Source of the DNA: an uncultured Erythrobacter sp. | GTDB lineage: Bacteria; Pseudomonadota; Alphaproteobacteria; Sphingomonadales; Sphingomonadaceae | Length of the DNA stretch: 64,000 nucleotides | Direction of reading: 5' to 3' | Assembly (NCBI RefSeq): GCF_958304185.1 | Contig: NZ_OY284433.1 | Location: 1-64,000, forward strand | Shown here: piece by piece, positions 17,930-25,505 of the stretch | How the letters are laid out: each line of letters begins with the position of its first letter | How positions within the stretch are numbered: position 1 is the stretch's first letter | The notes under the pieces: model-generated | Told to the model about the DNA's origin: nothing | Databases searched by the model: none | The model's input: the letters and a program-made list of their open reading frames with translations, nothing else | Translations under genes and position numbers: made by a program

Positions 17930-18093
17930 TTTGTCCGCAGCCCATCCGGGCGGTGGGACATAAGCTCTCTTCGCAGGTGCACAAAACTCGGGCTGCCTGA
18001 TGTTGACACTGAACAGCCCCCCTTCTAAGGGGGCGGCGCCCTCGGCGGGCACCTTGTTGCACATGGCGTGGCCTTGCCTTTAGAGACCACGAC
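17930..18093. other. Intergenic region before the ATP synthase F0 genes
   Basis: The 164-base gap holds a hairpin CCCCCT-TCTA-AGGGGG (18018-18033) followed by a GC-rich palindromic stretch (GGCGGCGCC). It may end the ydbH operon, although there is no T-run. The promoter of the atp genes should lie here or just after the hairpin; I could not assign -35 and -10 boxes with confidence. Confidence 0.4.
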
Positions 18094-18441
18094 ATGAGCG
18101 ACGAGAAACCTGCACGAGAACCCATTCACGAGGATGCGCGGATCGACGCGCTCGAAGCGCGGCTCCAGGCCGCACGCGAGCGCGAAGACCAACGCAACCG
18201 GCCAACGGTGAAGGGAACCGATGCGAATTACCGCAGCGGCAACCGCGCTTTGGCCAGTCTTCTGGGCGGGATTATCGGCGGCCTGGTGATCGGCTTTGCG
18301 ATAGACGCATTGTTCGGGATCGCGCCCTGGGGTCTGTTGGCTGGACTATTCCTTGGAACGGCGTCGGCTTTCAGGACGATTATTCAAGGTGCGAATACGC
18401 GTCCCGCAGATGAGGCCCAGCGGCCGGATGGTGAGGGTTAG
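18094..18441 (+). CDS. atpI: ATP synthase assembly protein AtpI/AtpZ-like
   Basis: A 115-residue protein with a charged N-terminal coiled segment (DALEARLQAAREREDQRN) and two transmembrane helices at about residues 47-68 and 72-93, the second rich in Gly/Phe (WGLLAGLFLGTASAFRTI). Position directly upstream of atpB and this hairpin topology identify the small F0 assembly factor family that helps build the c-ring. Sequence conservation of this family is low, so the call rests largely on context. Confidence 0.82.
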   Translation: MSDEKPAREPIHEDARIDALEARLQAAREREDQRNRPTVKGTDANYRSGNRALASLLGGIIGGLVIGFAIDALFGIAPWGLLAGLFLGTASAFRTIIQGANTRPADEAQRPDGEG

Positions 18442-18533
18442 GCCCCTTCCAGACCGCGTTAGGCCCCACCTAGGGGCGCGTTTCATGTGAAACATTTGGG
18501 GATCTTTTGATCGTGGCAGCCGAAGAAGGCATC

Positions 18534-19367
18534 ATGGCAGCTGAAAGAAGTGCGGCTGCGGCTGTGCAGAATCTCGAAGCAGCCGAGGCCGGCAAGGTCG
18601 ATCCGATGAAGCAGTTCACCATCGAACCCATTATGGGTTCCGATTGGCAGCTGGCTGACGGGATCAACATCGCGTTCACCAATTCCGCACTGTGGATGGC
18701 GATCACCGCTGTCCTGGTGTGGGTGTTTGTTGCGGGCGGCATGAAGCGCCAGCTGGTGCCCGGACGCTGGCAGATGGCGGTCGAAAGCATGACCGGCTTC
18801 ATCGACGACCTGCTCGAAGCCAATGTCGGCGCGGCGGGGCGCAAGTATGTCCCCTACATCTTCACCCTGTTCATGTTCATCCTGTTTGGGAACCTGCTCG
18901 GCCTGGTGCCGGTCGGTCTGATTCCCGGGGTGCACGCCTTTACCTTCACCAGCCACTTCACCGTGACCGGCGTGCTGGCGATCATGAGCTTCTCGATCGT
19001 GCTGATCGTTGGCTTTGCCAAGCATGGCTTCCACTTCTTCTCACTGTTCTGGCCGTCGAACACGCCTGCGTTTCTGGCGCTGCCGATCAGCCTGATTGAA
19101 CTTGTGTCCTTCATGGTCCGCCCCTTCAGCCTCGCGCTGCGCCTGTTCGTGGCGATGATGGCGGGTCACGTTCTGCTCAAGGTGCTGGCGAGCTTCGTCA
19201 TTGCTGGCGGTAGCGGCGGAATTGGGACCGGCGTTCTGGTCGGCGTGCCGAGCTTCGTGCTGATGGTCGCGATCAGCGCGCTCGAAATCCTCGTTGCGGG
19301 CATTCAGGCCTATGTGTTTGCGCTGCTGACTTCGCTCTACATCAACGACGCGGAAAACCTTCACTGA
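18534..19367 (+). CDS. atpB: F0F1 ATP synthase subunit a
   Basis: A 277-residue inner-membrane subunit forming the proton half-channels. The conserved LALRLFVAMMAGHVLL near residue 210 holds the essential Arg that faces the c-ring, and the C-terminal IQAYVFALLTSLYINDA helix is also typical. I chose ATG 18534 because AAGAAGG sits just upstream; a TTG at 18507 would add nine residues. It is followed by c, b' and b genes. The F1 genes are not here, as usual in alphaproteobacteria, where F0 and F1 are separate loci. Confidence 0.95.
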   Translation: MAAERSAAAAVQNLEAAEAGKVDPMKQFTIEPIMGSDWQLADGINIAFTNSALWMAITAVLVWVFVAGGMKRQLVPGRWQMAVESMTGFIDDLLEANVGAAGRKYVPYIFTLFMFILFGNLLGLVPVGLIPGVHAFTFTSHFTVTGVLAIMSFSIVLIVGFAKHGFHFFSLFWPSNTPAFLALPISLIELVSFMVRPFSLALRLFVAMMAGHVLLKVLASFVIAGGSGGIGTGVLVGVPSFVLMVAISALEILVAGIQAYVFALLTSLYINDAENLH

Positions 19368-19432
19368 GGGCTTAAACGCTCTCTCGACTACCCCCGATAA
19401 CAAACAGATTTTTTCTCAAGGAGTTTATAATC

Positions 19433-19657
19433 ATGGACGCTACTGCTGCAGCTCTCCTCGGTGCCGGTCTCGCGGCGATCGGTGCGGGCCTCGCCGCCCT
19501 CGGCGTGGGCAACGTGTTCGCTTCGTTCCTCGAAGGCGCGCTGCGTAACCCGGGTGCCGCTGATGGCCAGCAGGGCCGCCTGTTCATCGGCTTCGCGGCC
19601 GCCGAACTTCTCGGCCTGCTCGCCTTCGTGATCGCCGTTCTGCTGATCTTCCGCTAA
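19433..19657 (+). CDS. atpE: F0F1 ATP synthase subunit c
   Basis: A 74-residue hairpin proteolipid that builds the rotor ring. Helix 1 is Gly/Ala-rich ([22 protein letters not shown]), the polar loop includes RNPGA, and helix 2 carries the proton-binding Glu in [18 protein letters not shown]. The glutamate and lack of extra glutamates in helix 1 indicate a proton rather than sodium enzyme. A clear AAGGAG site precedes the ATG. Confidence 0.97.
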   Translation: MDATAAALLGAGLAAIGAGLAALGVGNVFASFLEGALRNPGAADGQQGRLFIGFAAAELLGLLAFVIAVLLIFR

Positions 19658-19740
19658 GATCCGTGCTGCGCCGGGCGGGGCGGGACATGTCCTGCCGCGC
19701 CCGGCGTGCGCTGCTGAACTGCCGGTAACAAAGGCCCATC

Positions 19741-20235
19741 ATGCCTCAGATCGAACAAATCGCTGCAACACTTTCGAGCCAGGTCTTCTGGCTGCTGGTG
19801 TTCTTCGGCCTCACCTTTGTGTTCGTGGGTCTTGGAATGGTGCCCAAGATCATGGGCACGGTCGACCTGCGTGACAAGCAGATCGCGGGCGATCTGGCGG
19901 CTGCGCAAACCGCACGCGATGAAGCGACGAGCGAGGAAGAAGCCTGGCGCAAGCGTGAAAACGCCAACCGTGCTGCGGCGCAGGGCGTGATCGGTGAAGC
20001 CAAGGCCAAGGCCGCGGCTGCCAGCAGCGTCAAGCTCGCCGCGGCGCAGACCCGTCTCGACGGGCGCTTGGCCGAAGCCGAAACCGCGATTGATGCCGCG
20101 CGCACCAGCGCGATGGCCGAAATCGAAGCGGTCGCTGCCGATGCCGCGCGCGACATCGTTGCCCGCGTCGCTGGCGCCGATGTGGAACCCGCCGCAGCGC
20201 AGGCCGCGGTCAAGGAGGTTATGGCGCATGGCTGA
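19741..20235 (+). CDS. atpF2: F0F1 ATP synthase subunit b' (AtpF2/AtpG type)
   Basis: A 164-residue peripheral-stalk subunit. One N-terminal helix (VFWLLVFFGLTFVFVGLGMVPKIM) anchors it, and the rest is a long Ala/Glu/Lys-rich coiled coil. Phototrophs and alphaproteobacteria have a b'/b heterodimer rather than two identical b subunits, and this first copy is the divergent b'. It overlaps the b gene by eight bases. Confidence 0.93.
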   Translation: MPQIEQIAATLSSQVFWLLVFFGLTFVFVGLGMVPKIMGTVDLRDKQIAGDLAAAQTARDEATSEEEAWRKRENANRAAAQGVIGEAKAKAAAASSVKLAAAQTRLDGRLAEAETAIDAARTSAMAEIEAVAADAARDIVARVAGADVEPAAAQAAVKEVMAHG

Positions 20236-20758
20236 TATTCTGATGCTGCTCGCCAGCGGGGCCGAAGGTCATGCCGAACCCGGCGTGCTGGGCCTCGATT
20301 CGTACCAGTGGGTCGCGCTGGCGATGAGCGTGCTGATCGCGGTATTCATCTGGAAGAAGGTCCCCGGCATCATCACCGGCGGGCTCGACGCCAAGATCGC
20401 CGCGATCCGCTCGGCGCTTGATGAAGCCAAGACCCTGCGCGCCGAAGCCGAAGCGCTGCGAGCCGAATACGCCGCCAAAATCGCCAGCGCCGAAAAGGAC
20501 GCTGAGGCGATGCTGGCTGGCGCGCGCGAAGAGGCTGACGCAATCCTCGCCAAGGCCGAAGCCGACAGCGAAGTGATGGTCGCCCGCCGCCAGAAGATGG
20601 CCGAAGACAAGATCGCGGCTGCTGAGCGCGCTGCGATTGCGGAGGTGAAGGCCAAGGCTGTGACTGCGGCGGCTGCAGCATCACGCAAGCTGATTGCCGA
20701 GCGGCATGATGGCGCCGCTGACAAGATACTCGCTGACGAGGTCATCGCCTCGCTCTGA
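20228..20758 (+). CDS. atpF: F0F1 ATP synthase subunit b
   Basis: A 176-residue stalk subunit with one membrane helix (QWVALAMSVLIAVFIWKKV, about residues 27-46) followed by a 120-residue Ala/Glu-rich coiled coil. The start is ATG 20228 (MADILMLLASG) inside the end of the b' gene; frames differ. It dimerises with b' and holds the F1 head through the delta subunit. A rho-independent terminator follows 30 bases after the stop. Confidence 0.94.
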   Translation: MADILMLLASGAEGHAEPGVLGLDSYQWVALAMSVLIAVFIWKKVPGIITGGLDAKIAAIRSALDEAKTLRAEAEALRAEYAAKIASAEKDAEAMLAGAREEADAILAKAEADSEVMVARRQKMAEDKIAAAERAAIAEVKAKAVTAAAAASRKLIAERHDGAADKILADEVIASL

Positions 20759-20788
20759 GCCGAAGCGGCACGTCTGGCTACGGAAATA

Positions 20789-20815
20789 GGGGCGGTCCAT
20801 TGAGGCCGCCCTTTT
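20789..20815 (+). terminator. Rho-independent terminator of the F0 ATP synthase operon
   Basis: GGGGCGG and CCGCCC(C) enclose a 10-base loop and are followed by five T residues (20812-20816). It lies about 30 bases after the atpF stop. The oppositely oriented quinone oxidoreductase gene ends at 20830, so the hairpin may act in both directions. Confidence 0.8.
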
Positions 20816-20829
20816 TCGTTGGTGCGACC

Positions 20830-21810
20830 TTACCCGCCCGGAACGAACACAACTTTGCCCACCAGCTTTCGCCGCGCCATCGCGTCGAAGCCTTCGCGCC
20901 AGCGGGAGATCGGTAGCGTCCGGTCGATCGCGGGCGTGATCGCTCCGGCTTCCGCGAGCCGGGTGATCGCGCTTTGGATCGCACGGCCCCGCTCGGGGAA
21001 GCGGCGGGCGTATTCTCCGGCACGCAGGCCCACGACGCTGAAGCCCTTGATCAGCGGGACGTTGGTCGCAATGTCGGCAATCCGGCCCGAGGTGAAGCCG
21101 ACCACCATCAACTTGCCGCCGAAAGCGACGCAGCGGGTCGATTCGTCGAACACATCGCCGCCCACGGGATCGAACACGATGTCGGCGAGTGAACCGCCGG
21201 TGAGATCTGCCACAGCTCCGCGGAAGCGACCCTCGGCCATGATCACGGCATCAGGGCGGGCGAGGGCGGTGATGCGCTCTGCTTTGGCGGATCTGCCCGT
21301 AGTGGCAATCACGTGGGCGCCCAGTGCGCGGGCGAGGTCGCAGGCGGCAAGGCCCACGCCGCCGCTTGCGCCATGGACCAGCACCCATTGGCCTTCCTGC
21401 AAGCCGCCCAGTTCGACAAGTCCGGTAAAGGCGGTCGAATAGGCCGCGCCCATCGCAGCCGCGGCGGGGAAGTCCATACCCTGTGGCATCGCTGAGAGCT
21501 TGCCGGCAGGCACGCTAGCGCGTTCTGCAAAAGCGCCGGTCTTGTTGCCGCCCATCACCCTGTCGCCAGGGGCAAATCCGCTCGCCGGATCAGCCTCCAG
21601 CACCTCGCCAGCAAATTCGAGGCCCGAGGTGAAAGGCGGCTGAGGCTTGAACTGATATTCGCCGCGCGTCATCAGCAGGTCAGGGAAGTTGAGCGAGGCC
21701 GCACGAACTTGCACCAGCACCTCGCCTGGCGCGCGGGCAGGCTCCGGGATTTCGGCAAGCGTTACGCCGGACAGATCGTCCGTCAGTCGATCGACCCTAA
21801 GGGCCTGCAT
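20830..21810 (-). CDS. NADPH:quinone oxidoreductase-like zinc-independent dehydrogenase (MDR family)
   Basis: A 326-residue medium-chain dehydrogenase. The GroES-like N-terminal domain (PGEVLVQVRAASLNFPDLLMTRGEY) has no zinc-binding cysteines, and the Rossmann domain has VHGASGGVGLAACDLARALGA. This places it with quinone oxidoreductases, enoyl reductases and related NADPH enzymes; the exact substrate is not predictable. ATG 21810 (MQALRVDRL) was preferred over a start 39 bases upstream, which would extend into the gloB stop. It follows gloB by five bases and is probably cotranscribed. Confidence 0.86.
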   Translation of the reverse strand: MQALRVDRLTDDLSGVTLAEIPEPARAPGEVLVQVRAASLNFPDLLMTRGEYQFKPQPPFTSGLEFAGEVLEADPASGFAPGDRVMGGNKTGAFAERASVPAGKLSAMPQGMDFPAAAAMGAAYSTAFTGLVELGGLQEGQWVLVHGASGGVGLAACDLARALGAHVIATTGRSAKAERITALARPDAVIMAEGRFRGAVADLTGGSLADIVFDPVGGDVFDESTRCVAFGGKLMVVGFTSGRIADIATNVPLIKGFSVVGLRAGEYARRFPERGRAIQSAITRLAEAGAITPAIDRTLPISRWREGFDAMARRKLVGKVVFVPGG

Positions 21811-21814
21811 GGGG

Positions 21815-22570
21815 CTAGAAATTGTCCTTGGCCGCCCGCAGTGCTGCAAAAGTCTCGTGCGGGGCCGCGCCGCCCCAGCGCGCCATCATCGAAGGGTCGT
21901 CGGCGCGCAGGAACGGATTGGTCGCCAGCTCGCGGCGGAGCGTCGTCGGCACCGTGGGCTTGTCCTTGGCCCGCTTGTCGGCGATCTCGGCGGCGTAGTC
22001 CTGCAAAGCGACATTCTCGGGATCAGCGTGGAGCGCGAACTTGGCGTTCGACGCGGTGTATTCGTGGGCGCAGTAGAGCAGTGTTTCGGGCGGCAGCGCC
22101 TTGATGCGGCTGATGCTGTCCCAGAACTGCTGTGGCTGGCCTTCGAACATCCGTCCGCAGCCGAGCGCGAACACCGAATCGCCCACAAAGGCGATGCCCG
22201 CAGAAGGCAGATGGAAAGCGATGTGGCCGTTGGTGTGGCCTGAAACGTCGATTACTTGCGCCTGCGTTTCGCCCAGCGTCACCGTGTCGCCGTGCGCAAT
22301 GATGCGATTGACCGGGAACTTGCCTGCGACCTCGGCCGGGCCGGTAATGCTGCAGCCGGTCGCCTCCTGGATCGCCGCATTGCCGCCAGCGTGATCGGGG
22401 TGCCAGTGGGTGTTCCAGATTTGGGTGATCTTCCAGCCCTTCATATCGGCTTCGAGCAGATAGGCCTTGGCATCTGGCGTATCGATCGCAACCGTTTCAT
22501 GGCTGTCGGTGTCGTGGATGAGGTAGCCGTAGTTGTCACTAAGGCACGGGAACTGGTGAACATGGATCAT
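21815..22570 (-). CDS. gloB: Hydroxyacylglutathione hydrolase (glyoxalase II)
   Basis: A 251-residue metallo-beta-lactamase-fold enzyme that hydrolyses S-D-lactoylglutathione, ending methylglyoxal detoxification. The metal motif is THWHPDH (H55, H57, D59, H60), followed by SGHTNGHIAF and the GDSVFALGCGRMFEG segment with further ligands. The C-terminal glutathione-binding part (HEYTASNAKFAL) is present. It is the last-but-one gene of a minus-strand pair with the quinone oxidoreductase. Confidence 0.95.
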   Translation of the reverse strand: MIHVHQFPCLSDNYGYLIHDTDSHETVAIDTPDAKAYLLEADMKGWKITQIWNTHWHPDHAGGNAAIQEATGCSITGPAEVAGKFPVNRIIAHGDTVTLGETQAQVIDVSGHTNGHIAFHLPSAGIAFVGDSVFALGCGRMFEGQPQQFWDSISRIKALPPETLLYCAHEYTASNAKFALHADPENVALQDYAAEIADKRAKDKPTVPTTLRRELATNPFLRADDPSMMARWGGAAPHETFAALRAAKDNF

Positions 22571-22602
22571 GCGGGCGACCTTACGCGTGCACGCGGCATG
22601 TG

Positions 22603-22638
22603 AAAAGGCCCGCCTGCTCGGTTGAGCGGGCGGGCCTT
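22603..22638 (-). terminator. Strong hairpin terminator downstream of rpsA
   Basis: GGCCCGCC and GGCGGGCC arms with an inner GCTC/GAGC pair form a long GC hairpin. On the minus strand it is followed by TTTT. It ends transcription arriving from rpsA, just before the gloB start at 22570. Confidence 0.85.
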
Positions 22639-22663
22639 CCTTGTTGTCCTATCGCTGCGCTAC

Positions 22664-22776
22664 TTGAGGACGGCGTCGACACCGCAGGTGTCGCAAGGCC
22701 GACTGGCCGCCCGCAGGTGCTCGCGCGAAGCGCGAAACGCACCGAGGACGCTCGCCCGGAGGGGCGAGCGCCTCAA
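22664..22776 (-). repeat. Structured multi-hairpin element with covarying stems, copy 1 (after rpsA)
   Basis: Read on the minus strand, starting four bases after the rpsA TGA. The closing pair is TTGAGG (22776-22771) with CCTCAA (22669-22664). Inside are hairpin A, GCTCGCCC/GGGCGAGC (22769-22750); hairpin B, GGTGC/GCACC with inner TCGCGC/GCGCGA (22743-22716); a 25-nt core (22716-22692) beginning CTGCGGGCGGCC; and hairpin C, CGACACC-TGC-GGTGTCG (22693-22677). Copy 2 at 28767-28877 has the same order and core (24 of 25 identical) with different but complementary arms. It may be a structured RNA or a structured repeat. Confidence 0.75.
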
Positions 22777-22779
22777 TGA

Positions 22780-24486
22780 TCAATCCTGGCCCTTCTTGAG
22801 CGCGGCGCCCAGAATGTCGCCGAGCGAAGCGCCCGAATCCGACGAACCAAACTGAGCGACAGCTTCCTTTTCCTCGGAAATCTGACGCGCCTTGATCGAG
22901 AAGTTGGGCTTCTTCGAACGGTCGAAACCGATCACCATCGCGTCGATCTTGCTGCCGACCTGGAAGCGGTCGGGGCGCTGTTCGTCGCGGTCACGGCCAA
23001 GGTCAGCGCGCTTGATGAAGCCGGTCGCACCGTCTTCGCCAACCTGCACTTCCAGCCCGCCGTCACGCACTTCGAGCACGGTGACAGTGACAGTCTGGTT
23101 CTTGCGCAGCGAACCGCCGCTGGTGGCGCCTTCAGCCGACGGAGCACCCTTTTCGAGCTGCTTCATGCCGAGGCTGATGCGCTCCTTGTCGACATCAACG
23201 TCGAGCACGATGGCCTTGACCATTTCGCCCTTGCGGTGAAGCGCCAGCGCGTCCTCGCCCGAGATGCCCCAAGCGATGTCCGACATGTGAACCATGCCGT
23301 CGACGTCGCCATCGAGGCCGATGAACAGACCGAATTCGGTGGCGTTCTTGACTTCGCCTTCGACTTCGGTGCCGACCGGGTGCTTCTCGGCGAACTCGTC
23401 CCACGGATTGCGCTGGGCCTGCTTGAGGCCGAGGCTGATGCGACGCTTGTCGCTGTCGACTTCGAGCACCATCACATCGACTTCCTGCGAGGTCGAGACG
23501 ATCTTGCCTGGGTGGACGTTCTTCTTGGTCCAGCTCATTTCCGAAACGTGGACGAGGCCTTCGATGCCGGCTTCCAGTTCGACGAATGCGCCATATTCGG
23601 TGATGTTGGTCACCTGACCCTGCAGCTTCATGCCGACCGGGTACTTGGCAGCAACGCCATCCCACGGATCGCTTTCCAGCTGCTTCATGCCGAGGCTGAT
23701 GCGCTGGGTTTCGGCGTTGATGCGGACGATCTGCACCTTCACGGTATCGCCGATGGCGATCACTTCGCTGGGGTGGTTGACGCGCTTGTAGCTCATGTCG
23801 GTGACATGGAGCAGGCCGTCGATGCCGCCGAGATCCACAAAGGCACCATAATCGGTGATGTTCTTGACCACGCCGTCGATGATCTGGCCTTCGACCAGGT
23901 CATTGATCAGCTCGCTGCGCTGTTCGGCGCGGGTCTCTTCGAGCACCGCACGACGCGAGACCACGATGTTGCCGCGACGGCGATCCATCTTGAGGATCTG
24001 GAACGGCTGCGGCACGTCCATCAGCGGGGTGACGTCGCGCACGGGGCGGATGTCGACCTGCGAGCCGGGGAGGAACGCCACGGCGCCATCGAGATCGACG
24101 GTGAAGCCGCCCTTGACGCGGCCGAAGATGCGGCCTTCGACGCGCTTGCCTTCGCCGAATTCGCTTTCCAGCTTGTCCCAAGCCGCTTCGCGGCGGGCGC
24201 GGTCACGCGACAGCATGGCTTCGCCGTCAGCGTTCTCGACGCGGTCAACGAAGACTTCGACTTCGCCGCCGACGGTCAGGCCGTGGTCGTCTTCGCCGCG
24301 GCTGAATTCCTTGAGGGAGATGCGGCCTTCGCTCTTGAGGCCGACGTCGATCACGGCAAAGCCGTTTTCGATCGCAGTGACGGTTCCCTTGACGACGCGG
24401 CCTTCAAAGCCATCTTCGCCGGCACCGCCGAGTTGTTCATTGAGCATCGCCTCGAAATCGGCGCGCGTGGGCATCTGGGTTGCCAT
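22780..24486 (-). CDS. rpsA: 30S ribosomal protein S1
   Basis: A 568-residue RNA-binding protein that brings mRNA to the 30S subunit. Six S1 OB-fold repeats can be followed: the first two are divergent and bind the ribosome (from about residue 29 and 115), and the next four are typical, with VKNITDYGAFVDLGGIDGLLHVTDMS, VTNITEYGAFVELEAGIEGLVHVSEMS and later copies. The end carries GSSDSGASLGDILGAALKKGQD. Its position downstream of aroA and cmk is conserved across proteobacteria. A structured repeat element and a terminator follow the stop. No leader structure could be assigned in the 392 bases upstream. Confidence 0.97.
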   Translation of the reverse strand: MATQMPTRADFEAMLNEQLGGAGEDGFEGRVVKGTVTAIENGFAVIDVGLKSEGRISLKEFSRGEDDHGLTVGGEVEVFVDRVENADGEAMLSRDRARREAAWDKLESEFGEGKRVEGRIFGRVKGGFTVDLDGAVAFLPGSQVDIRPVRDVTPLMDVPQPFQILKMDRRRGNIVVSRRAVLEETRAEQRSELINDLVEGQIIDGVVKNITDYGAFVDLGGIDGLLHVTDMSYKRVNHPSEVIAIGDTVKVQIVRINAETQRISLGMKQLESDPWDGVAAKYPVGMKLQGQVTNITEYGAFVELEAGIEGLVHVSEMSWTKKNVHPGKIVSTSQEVDVMVLEVDSDKRRISLGLKQAQRNPWDEFAEKHPVGTEVEGEVKNATEFGLFIGLDGDVDGMVHMSDIAWGISGEDALALHRKGEMVKAIVLDVDVDKERISLGMKQLEKGAPSAEGATSGGSLRKNQTVTVTVLEVRDGGLEVQVGEDGATGFIKRADLGRDRDEQRPDRFQVGSKIDAMVIGFDRSKKPNFSIKARQISEEKEAVAQFGSSDSGASLGDILGAALKKGQD

Positions 24487-24878
24487 AGGCTGATTTAGTC
24501 CTGTTTCGTTGTGCTACCGGCCACCGGTTTTTCCGGGGTCTTAAACTGCGTCCCGTGCACCATTGCGCGGGCTGGCAGGGCAAGAGGCCGCTTATCTCCG
24601 CGCCGCCGAATGCGATTGCGCGAAGGTTCTTCAATCGCCGAAGGATTGCGTGAACGGCCGCGCGCCTAGTCGAGAGTGGCCCGAAAGGCAAGGAGTTTCG
24701 CCCCCGCATCGCCGCTCCGCCACAGGTCGCACGCGCGTGTTGGAGACACAGGAGACACTGTCTTGAGATGAAAACCATCCCCTGGCTTGGTGGGCCAAAC
24801 GCATGGCAGCCAGCGTGGGAGAGATCGGTGCGGTCCATGGCGCACGGTTTGCGCCCTGATGGCGCAGTAGGAAAGGCC
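24487..24878. other. 392-base gap between cmk and rpsA
   Basis: No convincing gene is seen; the open frames across it lack start context and homology features. It contains copy 2 of the 27-bp repeat (24736-24762) and should hold the rpsA promoter and the long 5' leader of the rpsA mRNA on the minus strand. The 24500-24545 part has GC-rich self-complementary segments (CCGG/CCGG) close to the start codon that could affect rpsA translation. No -35/-10 pair stands out. Confidence 0.5.
24736..24762 (-). repeat. Dispersed 27-bp repeat, copy 2 (GACAGTGTCTC type)
   Basis: On the minus strand this reads GACAGTGTCTCC then TGTGTCTCCAACACG, equal to 4361-4387 except for one base (A to C at the twelfth position). 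It lies about 250 bases upstream of the rpsA start. The upstream flank in both copies has GGTTTTC some 10 bases before the match, so the repeated unit may be nearer 50 bases with weaker conservation. Confidence 0.7.
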
Positions 24879-25505
24879 TCAGTCTGCGCCCAGCTTGTGC
24901 TCCACCGCTTCAATCGCGGCTTCGATCGCGGCATCGCGGCCGAAGTGGGTGGTGTCGATCACCAGCGCGCCCGGCGCCGCCATCAGCGGGGCGTCCTTGC
25001 GGTTCATGTCCCGCGCATCGCGGGCGGCAATGTCGTGTTCGATTGTCGCGAGCGCCACGTCGATCCCGCGCCCCGCCATCTCGGCCCAGCGGCGGCGCGC
25101 ACGCTCGGCCACGCTGGCGGTGACGAACAGCTTCACCCGCGCTTCGGGTGCAATCACTGTGCCGATATCGCGCCCATCAAGCACTGCGCCGCTTTCTTGC
25201 AGGGCAAAGGCACGCTGACGTTCGTAAAGCGCGTGGCGCACCGCCGGATGCACGGAGACGCGGCTCGCATAACCGCCGACGTCTTCGGAGCGCAGGATGT
25301 CATCTTCCAGCAAGCTCTCAGTGAAGTCGCAGGCGGCCATCGCATCGTGCGGATCATCGGGATTGCCGCCCAGCAATTGCACCTGCCGACCGACCGCGCG
25401 GTAGAGCAAACCAGTGTCGAGATGCGGCAGGCTGAAATGCGCGGCCAGCGCTTTAGCGATGGTGCCTTTTCCCGAAGCGGTTGGGCCGTCGACGGCGATG
25501 ATCAT
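24879..25505 (-). CDS. cmk: Cytidylate kinase
   Basis: A 208-residue NMP kinase that phosphorylates CMP and dCMP. The P-loop is at the N-terminus (IAVDGPTASGKGTIAKALA), followed by LDTGLLYRAVG and the nucleotide-binding DGRDIGTVIAPEARVKLFVTAS segment. Length is a little short of the E. coli enzyme but normal for alphaproteobacteria. In many genomes cmk lies between aroA and rpsA, as here, although two extra genes separate it from aroA. Its ATG overlaps the end of the upstream hydrolase gene by four bases. Confidence 0.95.
   Translation of the reverse strand: MIIAVDGPTASGKGTIAKALAAHFSLPHLDTGLLYRAVGRQVQLLGGNPDDPHDAMAACDFTESLLEDDILRSEDVGGYASRVSVHPAVRHALYERQRAFALQESGAVLDGRDIGTVIAPEARVKLFVTASVAERARRRWAEMAGRGIDVALATIEHDIAARDARDMNRKDAPLMAAPGALVIDTTHFGRDAAIEAAIEAVEHKLGAD

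Noticed and set aside
24500-24545. Ribosomal-protein S1 autoregulatory leader
   Set aside because: The segment is GC-rich with short self-complementary stretches but shows no arrangement I could match to a known rpsA leader.
24437-24934. Minus-strand open frame spanning the rpsA-cmk gap
   Set aside because: Its N-terminal part is another frame of cmk and its end another frame of rpsA; the middle covers the 27-bp repeat. There is no start context or homology feature.
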